Source of the DNA: WYZ-LMO11 sp964617245
GTDB lineage: Archaea; Thermoproteota; Methanomethylicia; Methanomethylicales; Methanomethylicaceae
DNA: 12,557 nt
Assembly (NCBI GenBank): GCA_964617245.1
Contig: CAZTWF010000091.1
Span: 1-12,557 of the forward strand
Direction of reading: 5' to 3'
Shown: in pieces, positions 6,537-12,557 of the stretch
Position numbering within the stretch: the stretch's first letter is position 1
Layout of the letters: every line of letters starts with the position of its first letter
Notes under the pieces: generated by a model
What the model was told of the DNA's origin: nothing
Seen by the model: the letters and a program-made list of their open reading frames with translations, nothing else
Databases searched by the model: none
Position numbers and translations under genes: made by a program

Positions 6537-7525
6537 GGTGGCCATACTATACCTTTATCTGTAATTATTGCACTTACAAATTTTCCTGGTGTTAAATCAA
6601 ATGCAGGATTTAATGCTTTTGTCTCACTAGGAGCTATTGGTATATTATTTATATAAAGAACTTCTTTTTCATTTCTTTCTTCTATTATAACATCTTCTGG
6701 TGATGTATTAATATCAATTGTAGATAAAGGAGCAGCTACATAAAATGGTATTTTATGAATATATGCAGAAATTGCAACTAAATATGTTCCTATTTTATTA
6801 AAAACATCTCCATATCTTGTTATTCTATCTGCACCAACAATTACTTTATCTACTAAACCTTTTTGCATTATATATCCAATCATATTATCAGTAATTAGCT
6901 TATATGGAATTCCTTCTATTTTTAATTCAAAAGCTGTAAGTCTTGCACCTTGAAGTAAAGGTCTTGTTTCAGGAACATATACTTCTATTTTTTTTCCTTT
7001 TCTAAAAGCTGTTTTTATTATTCCTAAAGCAGTTCCAAGTTCTACACACGCAAGTCCTCCTGCATTACAATATGTTAATATTCTATCTCCATCATTTATA
7101 AGACTAGAACCATATTCACCTATTGCTTTACATGAATCAATATCTTCTTGAGCAATTTTTAATGCTTCTTTTATTATATTTTCAATAATTTCTTCAGAAG
7201 AATTTACATTTTCCCATACTTTTTCCATTCTTTCTAATGCCCAAAAAAGATTTTTTGCAGTAGGTCTTGTTAATGCTAATCTTTTTTTAGCTTTTTTGAG
7301 TTCTTCTTTTATTTCTTCTAAGGATTTTCCTTTAGAATTTTTAGCAGCTAAAGCAATTCCCATTGCTGCTGCTACACCAATTGCAGGAGCTCCTCTTATT
7401 TCCATTCTTTCAATTGCTAAAGCAATTCTTTCATAATCTTTACATAATATAAAATTAATTTCATGAGGAAGTTTTGTTTGATCTATTATATAAACTCCAT
7501 CATCTTTCCATTCAATTGTTCGCAT
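6497..7525 (-). CDS. mtnA: S-methyl-5-thioribose-1-phosphate isomerase
   Basis: A 342-residue COG0182 enzyme that converts methylthioribose 1-phosphate to methylthioribulose 1-phosphate in methionine salvage. The predicted catalytic residues are C153 in TYCNAGGLA and D233 in GADRI, with the same 80-residue spacing as Cys160/Asp240 of the B. subtilis enzyme. Other family blocks are RGAPAIGVAAAMG (44-56), ETRPLLQGARLTAFEL (186-201) and GDVFNKIGTY (239-248). The related ribose-1,5-bisphosphate isomerases and eIF2B subunits lack the N-terminal IEWKDDGVYIIDQTKLP block seen here, so mtnA is favoured. TYCNAGG replaces the commoner THCNAG. The ATG at 7525 sits three bases after GAGGTGAT and lies inside the 3' end of the hydrogenase protease gene (40-base overlap). 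The 3' end overlaps the convergent regulator. Confidence 0.92.
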   Translation of the reverse strand: MRTIEWKDDGVYIIDQTKLPHEINFILCKDYERIALAIERMEIRGAPAIGVAAAMGIALAAKNSKGKSLEEIKEELKKAKKRLALTRPTAKNLFWALERMEKVWENVNSSEEIIENIIKEALKIAQEDIDSCKAIGEYGSSLINDGDRILTYCNAGGLACVELGTALGIIKTAFRKGKKIEVYVPETRPLLQGARLTAFELKIEGIPYKLITDNMIGYIMQKGLVDKVIVGADRITRYGDVFNKIGTYLVAISAYIHKIPFYVAAPLSTIDINTSPEDVIIEERNEKEVLYINNIPIAPSETKALNPAFDLTPGKFVSAIITDKGIVWPPYDFSDKFTKEYT

Positions 7526-7995
7526 TTTATCACCTCAATTATTTCTTCTATTAATGAATTAATTCCTTTATTAATAGATCTACTTAATCCTCTTCCAAAT
7601 TCTATATTTTTTGGTTGAATTCCTATTATTAATATTTTCACATTAGGAATTTCTCTTCTCAATATTTTAAATAAAATCTTAATAGATAATTTATGTGTAG
7701 AAATTATTCTTTCACAAAGTTCATTTTCACTTATTATTTTATAAGTACCTGGTTTCTCTCTCATATCTATCGCATCAAAAAATATAATATGTGTAGGATT
7801 AATCTTTATAATCTTTCCAATAAAATTCTCAGGAACAATCCCACAATCTAATACATTTTTTATTCCTTTTCTTTTTAATCTTGAAATAATAATTGATCCA
7901 GCACCATCATCTTTTCTTAACTTATTTCCAATACCAATAAAAATAAGTCTTTCAACATCTTTCAGAAATGCTAATAAGTCTTCTCTAATTGCCAT
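7486..7995 (-). CDS. Hydrogenase maturation protease (HycI/HybD, peptidase M52)
   Basis: A 169-residue endopeptidase that removes the C-terminal tail of a NiFe hydrogenase large subunit after nickel insertion. Family marks are GIGNKLRKDDGAG (21-33) with the metal-binding acid of the DDG motif, FFDAID with D74, and STHKLS with H101; these match the nickel-sensing Asp/Glu, Asp and His of HycI/HybD. GIQPKNIEFG (125-134) is also typical, and the length is normal. No hydrogenase structural or hyp genes lie in the window, so its client must be encoded elsewhere. It is the head of a minus-strand pair with mtnA, which begins inside its last 13 codons. No Shine-Dalgarno precedes the ATG. Confidence 0.9.
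   Translation of the reverse strand: MAIREDLLAFLKDVERLIFIGIGNKLRKDDGAGSIIISRLKRKGIKNVLDCGIVPENFIGKIIKINPTHIIFFDAIDMREKPGTYKIISENELCERIISTHKLSIKILFKILRREIPNVKILIIGIQPKNIEFGRGLSRSINKGINSLIEEIIEVIKCEQLNGKMMEFI
7529..7536 (-). promoter_or_regulatory. Shine-Dalgarno of mtnA inside the upstream gene
   Basis: GAGGTGAT on the minus strand, three bases before the mtnA ATG, lies within the coding sequence of the hydrogenase maturation protease. It supports both the chosen mtnA start and translational coupling of the two genes. Confidence 0.7.
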
Positions 7996-8036
7996 ATTTT
8001 TATATAAAAATTTTAAAATATTAAAAGGTGTATCCT
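7996..8036. promoter_or_regulatory. Divergent promoter region between the hydrogenase protease and endA
   Basis: These 41 bases are nearly pure A/T up to the AAAAGGTG (8023-8030) that serves as the Shine-Dalgarno of endA. A TATA-like TTTATATA at about 7999-8006 would serve the plus strand. A TTTTAAAATATT stretch (about 8011-8022), read in reverse, could serve the minus strand. The two promoters must overlap. Confidence 0.4.
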
Positions 8037-8555
8037 ATGCCAGAAAAAGCTATACTTATGGGAAATAAAATAATATTAACTGGAAGTGGAGCAGAAAGAA
8101 TTCATGAACAAGGATATTATGGAGAATGGGAAGATAATAAGCTTATATTATTTGATATTGAAGCTTTATATCTATTAGATAATAATAAAATTATTTTGGT
8201 AGATGAATCAAATAAAGTTTTAACATTTCAAGAATTAATTAACTTATTATCAAAAAATGATCCAAATATTTGGCTTAGATATTTACTATATTCTGATTTA
8301 AGACGTAGAGGATATATTGTAAAAGAAGGCTATGGAAAAGGATTAGAATTTAGAGTATATCGAAGAGGAGCAATTATAGGAAAAGAACCTGCAAAATATT
8401 TAGTATATGGATTAATAGAAGGAAAGACTATAAGTATTTCTGAACTTAAAAATATTTCAAATAAAGCAAAATTATCTAATAAAGATCTCATAATTGCAGT
8501 TATTGATAGACAAGGAGAGATTACATATTATGAAGCCATGGAGATTACTCTTTGA
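8037..8555 (+). CDS. endA: tRNA-intron endonuclease subunit, probably the structural (non-catalytic) one
   Basis: A 172-residue EndA-family protein for splicing bulge-helix-bulge introns from tRNA. The N-terminal part (about 1-70) and the C-terminal nuclease-like domain (about 78-170: YSDLRRRGYIVKEGYGKGLEF, VYRRG, KYLVYG, KDLIIAVIDRQGE) are both present. The Tyr-His-Lys triad of M. jannaschii EndA (Y115, H125, K156) has spacings of 10 and 31. Here Y108 and K149 keep the spacing, but the His position is P118 (KEPAKYLV instead of the usual HAKYLV-type motif). That suggests a structural subunit in an alpha2beta2 enzyme, with the catalytic subunit encoded elsewhere. I chose ATG 8037 because AAAAGGTG (8023-8030) is a good Shine-Dalgarno six bases before it; an alternative GTG at 8028 would overlap that site. 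The lipid gene overlaps its last 26 bases. Confidence 0.85.
   Translation: MPEKAILMGNKIILTGSGAERIHEQGYYGEWEDNKLILFDIEALYLLDNNKIILVDESNKVLTFQELINLLSKNDPNIWLRYLLYSDLRRRGYIVKEGYGKGLEFRVYRRGAIIGKEPAKYLVYGLIEGKTISISELKNISNKAKLSNKDLIIAVIDRQGEITYYEAMEITL
8512..8520 (+). promoter_or_regulatory. Shine-Dalgarno deciding the start of the UbiA-type gene
   Basis: AAGGAGAGA lies nine bases before the ATG at 8530 and inside endA. It favours this start over a non-ATG opening at 8494, because the protein then begins directly with MKPWRLLFDYLLLIRPLN, the family's first helix. Confidence 0.6.
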
Positions 8556-9390
8556 TTATCTATTATTAATAAGACCATTAAATTCTATAATGATGGGATT
8601 AGCAGTTATTATTGGAGAAGTAACTATATTAAATGGAATTCCTAAAATAGAAGAAATAATATTTGGTTTTTTTATTGGATTTTTCTTAACGGCATTTTCT
8701 ATGGTTTTAAATGATATTATAGATATAGAGATAGATAGAATAAATACACCTAATCGTCCATTACCTTCAGGAAGAATATCTATAAATAATGCAAAAATTT
8801 ATGCAATTATTTTAGCAATAATTGGAATTTTATTTACAATTTATTTTTCTATATATGCTATAATTATAGCAATTTCAACATTAATTATATCTATTTTATA
8901 TAATACAAAAGGAAAGAGAACAGGTCTTATTGGAAATATAATGGTTGCATACTGTGTAGCTATTCCATTTCTTTTTGGTGCTATTATTATTTCAAATTCA
9001 ATTAATATAAAAATTTTAACATTTTTTATGTTAGCATTTCTTTCAACAATTGGAAGAGAAATTATTAAAGGAATTGCAGATATAAAAGGCGATAAAATAA
9101 AGAATATTAGAACTTTAGCTTTATCATATGGAGTAAAAAAAGCTGCTATAATTGCTTCATTATTTTATTTAAGTGCTATAATATTATCAATATTACCAAT
9201 AATAGTAAGAGAAGTTGGATTATTTTATTTAATTACAATAATATTTGTTGATTTAGGATTAATTCTTTGTTCTATAAAGATTTTAAGAAATCAAGAAAAA
9301 ATAATAGCTATTGATGTAAAAAATAAAACTCTAATATTTATGCTACTTGCACTTTTAGCTTTTTTAATTGATAGTTTATATAAATTTTAA
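8530..9390 (+). CDS. Geranylgeranylglycerol-phosphate geranylgeranyltransferase (UbiA family)
   Basis: A 286-residue integral membrane prenyltransferase. The likely reaction adds the second geranylgeranyl chain to GGGP, giving digeranylgeranylglyceryl phosphate, the second ether bond of archaeal membrane lipids. The first aspartate motif is N61-D62-x-x-D65-x-x-x-D69, followed by RINTPNRPLPSG (70-81). The second is D184-x-x-x-D188 in GREIIKGIADIKGDK (175-189). Both bind the Mg-diphosphate. About eight or nine hydrophobic segments follow the UbiA pattern, and the RPLNS start and NRPLPSG loop are typical of the archaeal lipid enzyme. Other UbiA enzymes (quinone or heme A prenyltransferases) share the motifs, so substrate is inferred. 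The gene overlaps endA by 26 bases and is co-transcribed with it. Confidence 0.86.
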   Translation: MKPWRLLFDYLLLIRPLNSIMMGLAVIIGEVTILNGIPKIEEIIFGFFIGFFLTAFSMVLNDIIDIEIDRINTPNRPLPSGRISINNAKIYAIILAIIGILFTIYFSIYAIIIAISTLIISILYNTKGKRTGLIGNIMVAYCVAIPFLFGAIIISNSINIKILTFFMLAFLSTIGREIIKGIADIKGDKIKNIRTLALSYGVKKAAIIASLFYLSAIILSILPIIVREVGLFYLITIIFVDLGLILCSIKILRNQEKIIAIDVKNKTLIFMLLALLAFLIDSLYKF

Positions 9391-9494
9391 TTTTTAAAGG
9401 AAATTATTTTAAAATATTTATTAACGAAAATTTTATATTTTTAAAAATTTAAAAGAATTAATTTATCTAAGAATTTATCTAAGGAGGTATATTA
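9391..9494 (+). promoter_or_regulatory. Promoter, duplicated leader element and Shine-Dalgarno of the dehydrogenase gene
   Basis: A TATA-like TTTTATATTTT at about 9431-9441 predicts a transcription start near 9461. The leader would then consist of two perfect copies of a 12-mer (9460-9471 and 9472-9483), the second running straight into the AAGGAGGT Shine-Dalgarno (9481-9488), with ATG at 9495. This is the strongest Shine-Dalgarno in the window. The T-rich stretch just after the prenyltransferase stop may be its terminator. Confidence 0.55.
9460..9483 (+). repeat. Perfect 12-bp tandem duplication (AATTTATCTAAG x2)
   Basis: AATTTATCTAAG occurs twice without a gap at 9460-9471 and 9472-9483. 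The second copy shares its last bases with the Shine-Dalgarno of the dehydrogenase gene. It could be a slippage duplication or a protein or RNA binding element; the sequence alone does not tell which. Confidence 0.85.
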
Positions 9495-10979
9495 ATGGAA
9501 ATAAAAATTACTGAAAACTATGGAAAACTAAAACATTTCATTGATAATAAATTCATTGAACCAGAAACAGATAAATATTATCCAGTATACGATCCTGGAA
9601 AAGGAAAGCCTATAGCTGAAGTTCCTGCAATATCAAAAAATGATATAGAAAAAGCTATTCGTTCAGCTGCAAGTACATTTGATAAATGGTCAAATATACC
9701 TATTTTTGATCGCTTACAATATCTTGTAAGACTTAAAATATTAGTAGAACAAAGAGCTGAGGAATTAGCAAAAATAATTTCTCAAAATGTAGGAAAAACA
9801 GTAAGAGAGGGAAGAGCTGAAATTAGAAGAGCACTTGAAGCAATTGATGCTGCCCTAGGAGCTCCTCATTTATTTATGAATGTAAGAAAAGTAATGAATT
9901 TAGCAAGAACTGAACCAGAAATTGATATGGAGCTTGTTAAAGAACCATTAGGTGTATTTGCAATAATATCTCCATTTAACTTTCCAATAATGATACCTAT
10001 GTGGGTAATTCCTTGGGCTTTAACTTTAGGTGATACTGTAGTAGTAAAACCAAGTTCTCTTGATCCTATACCAATAACATTATTTATGAATTTATTTGCA
10101 GAAGCAGGATATCCACCAGGTGTTATAAATTTAGTTAATGGAACTGGTCCAGCATCAGAAGAATTATTAAAACATCCAGAAATTCAAGGAGTTTATTTTG
10201 TTGGTTCTACACCTGTTGGAGAAAGAATATATTCAGTAGCTTGTTCTCATGGAAAAAGAGCTATTTGTCAATGTGGAGCTAAAAATCCTGTAGTAGTAAT
10301 GCCAGATGCTATTTTAGAGCCTACTATTGAAAATGTAGTAGCTGGCTTCTTTGATATGGCTGGACAACGTTGTTTAGCACCAGGAGTTCTTATAACTGTA
10401 GGAGAAGCTTATGAAAAATTTATAAATCCAATAATTGAAAGAGTAAAAAGAATAAGAGTAGGATATCAAATGCTTGATAATACAGATATGGGGCCATTAA
10501 TTTCAGCAAAAGAACGTGAAAGAATTATTGGAATGATAGAAAGAGCTATTAATGAAGGTGCAAAACCTATAATTGATGGAAGAAAAATAAATATTGAAGA
10601 TGAATATAAAGAAGGATTTTATCTAGGTCCTACTGTTTTAGATGATGTAAAGCCAGGAATGGAAATTGAACAAGAAGAAATATTTGGCCCAGTAATGCCA
10701 ATTGTTAAAGTTTCAAATTTTGATGAAGCTATAGAAATTGCTAATAATAGACAATATGGAAATACTGGAACAATTTATACTTCAAGTGGAAAATGGTTTA
10801 GAGAATTTGCAAAACGTGTTAAAGCAGGAAATATAGCAGCAAATATGGCAGTTGCTCAACCACAACAATTCTTCCCATTCCCTGCAAGAAAGAAAAGTCA
10901 TTATGGTACACTAACTGGACAGGTTGCTATTGTTGATTTCTTAACAGATGCAAAAGTAATAATGCAAAGATGGTGGTAA
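9495..10979 (+). CDS. mmsA: CoA-acylating methylmalonate-semialdehyde dehydrogenase
   Basis: A 494-residue ALDH-superfamily enzyme, normal length. It oxidises (methyl)malonate semialdehyde with NAD and CoA, releasing CO2 and propionyl- or acetyl-CoA. Landmarks are SPFNFP (159-164, N162 in the oxyanion hole), VVVKPSS (182-188, K185), FVGSTPVGE (235-243), the catalytic C293 in AGQRCLAPG, and EEIFGP (E395, nicotinamide ribose contact). The general-base Glu of hydrolytic ALDHs is Q259 (QCGAKNPVVVMPDA), as expected of the CoA-dependent MmsA branch. The tail ends in MQRW like other members, but the usual FGGWK segment reads FPARKKS. The gene is monocistronic with a strong promoter, Shine-Dalgarno and T-rich terminator. 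The pathway (valine, thymine, inositol or malonate-semialdehyde routes) cannot be told from context. Confidence 0.87.
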   Translation: MEIKITENYGKLKHFIDNKFIEPETDKYYPVYDPGKGKPIAEVPAISKNDIEKAIRSAASTFDKWSNIPIFDRLQYLVRLKILVEQRAEELAKIISQNVGKTVREGRAEIRRALEAIDAALGAPHLFMNVRKVMNLARTEPEIDMELVKEPLGVFAIISPFNFPIMIPMWVIPWALTLGDTVVVKPSSLDPIPITLFMNLFAEAGYPPGVINLVNGTGPASEELLKHPEIQGVYFVGSTPVGERIYSVACSHGKRAICQCGAKNPVVVMPDAILEPTIENVVAGFFDMAGQRCLAPGVLITVGEAYEKFINPIIERVKRIRVGYQMLDNTDMGPLISAKERERIIGMIERAINEGAKPIIDGRKINIEDEYKEGFYLGPTVLDDVKPGMEIEQEEIFGPVMPIVKVSNFDEAIEIANNRQYGNTGTIYTSSGKWFREFAKRVKAGNIAANMAVAQPQQFFPFPARKKSHYGTLTGQVAIVDFLTDAKVIMQRWW

Positions 10980-11006
10980 TTTCTTATTTCTTTTTTCTTT
11001 TTTTAT
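10979..11006 (+). terminator. T-rich terminator after mmsA
   Basis: Just after the mmsA stop the plus strand has a pyrimidine tract, almost all T, with runs of six and seven T. This is a typical archaeal intrinsic terminator. It also separates mmsA from the convergent tRNA-Pro gene ending at 11017. Confidence 0.6.
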
Positions 11007-11016
11007 AATTTCATTA

Positions 11017-11091
11017 TGGGGCTGCCCGGATTTGAACCGGGGTCACGAGGGCCCAAGCCTCGCAGTCTAGACCAAGCTAGCCTACAGCCCC
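11017..11091 (-). tRNA. tRNA-Pro (anticodon UGG)
   Basis: A 75-nt intronless cloverleaf on the minus strand. The acceptor GGGGCUG pairs with CAGCCCC, followed by discriminator A at 11017. The D-loop has A14, G18-G19 and A21. The anticodon stem CGAGG/CCUCG encloses loop CUUGGGC, giving UGG at 11055-11053. The variable loop has four bases, and the T-arm is CCCGG-UUCAAAU-CCGGG. The D-stem is weak (G10-U25, C12-A23 mismatch, U13-G22). CCA is not encoded. A TATA-like AAATATTTAA lies about 26-30 bases upstream on the minus strand (about 11117-11126). Confidence 0.94.
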
Positions 11092-11211
11092 TTTTTTACA
11101 AATAAAAGTTTAGAATTAAATATTTTACGTAATAATAAAAAGTAAAAAAACTTTTAAAGTTCTATTACTAAATAAAACTTGAGATATTTAATTGATGAGA
11201 TCTTATTTTAA
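11092..11211. promoter_or_regulatory. Divergent promoters of tRNA-Pro and tRNA-Ser
   Basis: 120 AT-rich bases between two divergent tRNA genes. For tRNA-Ser, GAGATATTTA (11181-11190) sits about 26 bases before the first tRNA base at 11212. For tRNA-Pro, a TATA-like element near 11117-11126 is at the mirrored distance. I see no open reading frame or other RNA in the rest. Confidence 0.5.
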
Positions 11212-11296
11212 GCCGGGATACCCTAGTCTGGTAAGGGGCAGGCTTGCTAAGCCTGTGCCCATTATGGGCTCGGGGGTTCAAATCCCCCTCCCGGCG
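11212..11296 (+). tRNA. tRNA-Ser (anticodon GCU)
   Basis: An 85-nt class II tRNA without intron. The acceptor GCCGGGA pairs with UCCCGGC, with discriminator G at 11296. The D-stem is CCCU/AGGG. The anticodon stem CAGGC/GCCUG encloses loop UUGCUAA, so the anticodon is GCU (11246-11248). The long variable arm, with its GCCCAUUAUGGGC hairpin, is diagnostic for serine. The T-arm is GGGGG-UUCAAAU-CCCCC. CCA is not encoded. The 3' end is only four bases from the stop codon of the convergent pilin gene, and no T-run follows. Confidence 0.96.
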
Positions 11297-11300
11297 CTAA

Positions 11301-12116
11301 TTATGTAGCAAAATCTGCATTTACAATATTCAATGTAAGAAATGCCTTTCCAGTCCATCTACTATAAAGTACTGTTATTGTATAAATTTCATTTTGTATA
11401 ACATCTAATTCTAAATAACCTGTACCTTGCCAATCAGTATCAATTCCAAGTTCTTCTATTATTATTCTACATTCTTCACCTACATGCCAATTTATATATA
11501 TTTTAGAACTAAGTGCTATTATACGTGTAGTAGCATTAAATCCAACTTTTGTATAAGGTCCACATATTGGAGTAACTGCATCTGGTGCCCAATCAAAAGA
11601 AAAACATAAATCATACCAATAATTTTCACCAATTTTTTTATCAAAAATTCTTCTAGCAGATAAATTATACCATTGAACATACCATTTTTCTTTTTCTATT
11701 ATTATTCCTTCTTCTGATTTAGGCATTCCAGAAAAAATATTTCCTTTACTTGTAACGATTTTACTTATATTTACATAATCAAGTGTTGTATTTATATATA
11801 CTAAGCTATTTGCAGGAATTACCCATTCTCCTATTTGAAAAGAATGATTAGCCCATATTTGTCTTATAATTATAGTTTGAGATGTTGGATTATTTATAAC
11901 TAAAGTAAGTTTTCCCGATGAATTAATAGAATTTACTATTAAATTTTCTCTAGATTTTTCTATTATAAATTCTAATTCTTCTCTTATATTTTCAGCATAA
12001 TTAACATAATTTTGAGTCCATATTATAATTGCTGTTATACTTAATATAAATAATGAAAGAAATATCATACTACCTATTATTGTACTTACACCTTTATTAG
12101 AATATAATAGATTCAT
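11301..12116 (-). CDS. Archaeal type IV pilin-like protein with a PA14-like C-terminal region
   Basis: A 271-residue secreted protein. A class III signal is visible: NKG at 7-9, then VSTIIGSMIFLSLFILSIT, with prepilin-peptidase cleavage expected after G9. The hydrophobic stretch (about 10-33) would form the pilus core helix. A pilin-like beta region follows (about 62-125). The C-terminal part (about 145-268) has the order of a PA14-type beta sandwich: a strand KIYINW, a CRIIIEELGI strand in the place of the central V-D-G motif, DTDW, then YLELDV, an EIYTITVLY strand and a closing GKAFLTLNI. Six N-x-S/T sequons (N65, N90, N109, N116, N151, N194) fit surface exposure. The ATG at 12116 overlaps the upstream pilin by 20 bases, so they are co-translated. 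The PA14 assignment is from strand pattern only; pilin identity is firmer. Confidence 0.75.
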   Translation of the reverse strand: MNLLYSNKGVSTIIGSMIFLSLFILSITAIIIWTQNYVNYAENIREELEFIIEKSRENLIVNSINSSGKLTLVINNPTSQTIIIRQIWANHSFQIGEWVIPANSLVYINTTLDYVNISKIVTSKGNIFSGMPKSEEGIIIEKEKWYVQWYNLSARRIFDKKIGENYWYDLCFSFDWAPDAVTPICGPYTKVGFNATTRIIALSSKIYINWHVGEECRIIIEELGIDTDWQGTGYLELDVIQNEIYTITVLYSRWTGKAFLTLNIVNADFAT

Positions 12117-12522
12117 AATAATTCCCCAAGGAGCTTACAATTCTTAAATTAATAGTTGCATTATTCGGTATTAAGATATTTATAGTCCCATTAAACCATT
12201 GAAATTCTCCAGGAAATATTTCTATTTCATTTGTTATTGCCTTAGTGCCATTAATAAACATTGATTTTAATATGATATTTGTTTTTCCATAATTATAAAC
12301 TGCTGTACAAATCTCTGTATTATTAATTGATCTATTAATAATAACATCAACAATTACAAATTTTTCTCTTATTGTATTTATATCCATTTTACTTCTCTCA
12401 CTAATTGCTGAAGTCATTAAAGAAAAATATCCTGTAGTATATGCATAAATAATTACACCAATACTTGAAACTATAAGTAACATTATTAAAGTTGCTACTA
12501 TTTCACTTATACCTTTTTTCAT
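12097..12522 (-). CDS. Small archaeal type IV pilin-like protein
   Basis: A 141-residue protein with a short class III signal. MKKG is followed by ISEIVATLIMLLIVSSIGVIIYAY, with cleavage expected after G4. The mature hydrophobic helix (about 5-28) is followed by a polar beta-rich domain with five N-x-S/T sequons (N63, N67, N91, N111, N121), as in glycosylated archaeal pilins. It may be a pilus subunit or an archaellin-like minor pilin; it is shorter than typical archaellins. It heads the pair with the larger pilin. A TATA-like TTTTTATA on the minus strand at about 12554-12547 lies near 27 bases before the ATG, and there is no Shine-Dalgarno, so the transcript is probably leaderless. No assembly ATPase, membrane platform or prepilin peptidase lies in the window. 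Confidence 0.8.
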   Translation of the reverse strand: MKKGISEIVATLIMLLIVSSIGVIIYAYTTGYFSLMTSAISERSKMDINTIREKFVIVDVIINRSINNTEICTAVYNYGKTNIILKSMFINGTKAITNEIEIFPGEFQWFNGTINILIPNNATINLRIVSSLGNYYESIIF

Positions 12523-12557
12523 TGTTAAATCTTTATTTAATTTTTTATAAAAATATT

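Noticed and set aside
11427..11609. Open plus-strand frame of 60 codons
   Set aside because: It is antisense to the larger pilin gene and has no ribosome-binding site or recognisable content.
1..12557. CRISPR array, insertion sequence, prophage or integrated element
   Set aside because: No spaced repeats, transposase or integrase motifs, or terminal inverted repeats are visible; neither tRNA gene shows a duplicated 3' end that would mark an attachment site.

Overview
The window is a very AT-rich, gene-dense stretch of an archaeal chromosome. Archaeal marker genes are pelota, an archaeal 7S SRP RNA, a tRNA-splicing endonuclease subunit, a UbiA-type archaeal-lipid prenyltransferase, the archaeal HTH-phosphoribosyltransferase regulator and class III-signal pilins. 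The stable RNAs are strikingly GC-rich against the AT-rich coding DNA, which suggests a thermophile. An EndA-like subunit lacking its catalytic histidine fits the heterotetrameric EndA known from crenarchaeal/TACK lineages, so a thermophilic Thermoproteota-like archaeon is my best guess; I cannot name the genus.

Layout. Bases 1-47 (minus) hold the first codons of a probable GNAT acetyltransferase, divergent from pelota (88-1155, plus). Pelota converges on a minus-strand three-gene operon read cutA > COG2413-type nucleotidyltransferase > COG2108-type radical SAM protein (3198 down to 1145). From 3308 the plus strand carries a site-2 membrane protease with a PDZ domain and then a TtuA/Ncs6-type tRNA thiolase. 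These are followed by the SRP RNA (5440-5760) and a GfcR-like HTH-PRTase regulator (5808-6536). The regulator overlaps tail-to-tail with a minus-strand pair, a hydrogenase maturation protease (7995-7486) and methylthioribose-1-phosphate isomerase mtnA (7525-6497). Divergent from that pair run an EndA subunit (8037-8555), a GGGP geranylgeranyltransferase-like UbiA protein (8530-9390) and a methylmalonate-semialdehyde dehydrogenase (9495-10979). The right end has divergent tRNA-Pro(UGG) and tRNA-Ser(GCU) genes, then two overlapping minus-strand type IV pilin-like genes, the operon's upstream edge lying at the window end.

Functionally this is mostly information processing (ribosome rescue, SRP, tRNA thiolation, tRNA splicing, two tRNAs), membrane lipid synthesis, methionine salvage, hydrogenase maturation (implying a NiFe hydrogenase elsewhere) and surface pili. 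I see no CRISPR array, insertion sequence, prophage or defence island. The less ordinary items are the EndA homologue with His replaced by Pro, the cutA/nucleotidyltransferase/radical SAM operon, a pilin with an apparent PA14-like C-terminal domain, and a perfect 12-bp tandem duplication in the predicted leader of the dehydrogenase gene. Translation starts appear to be of two kinds: Shine-Dalgarno-led starts (often TTG) inside operons, and probably leaderless ATG starts at operon heads.
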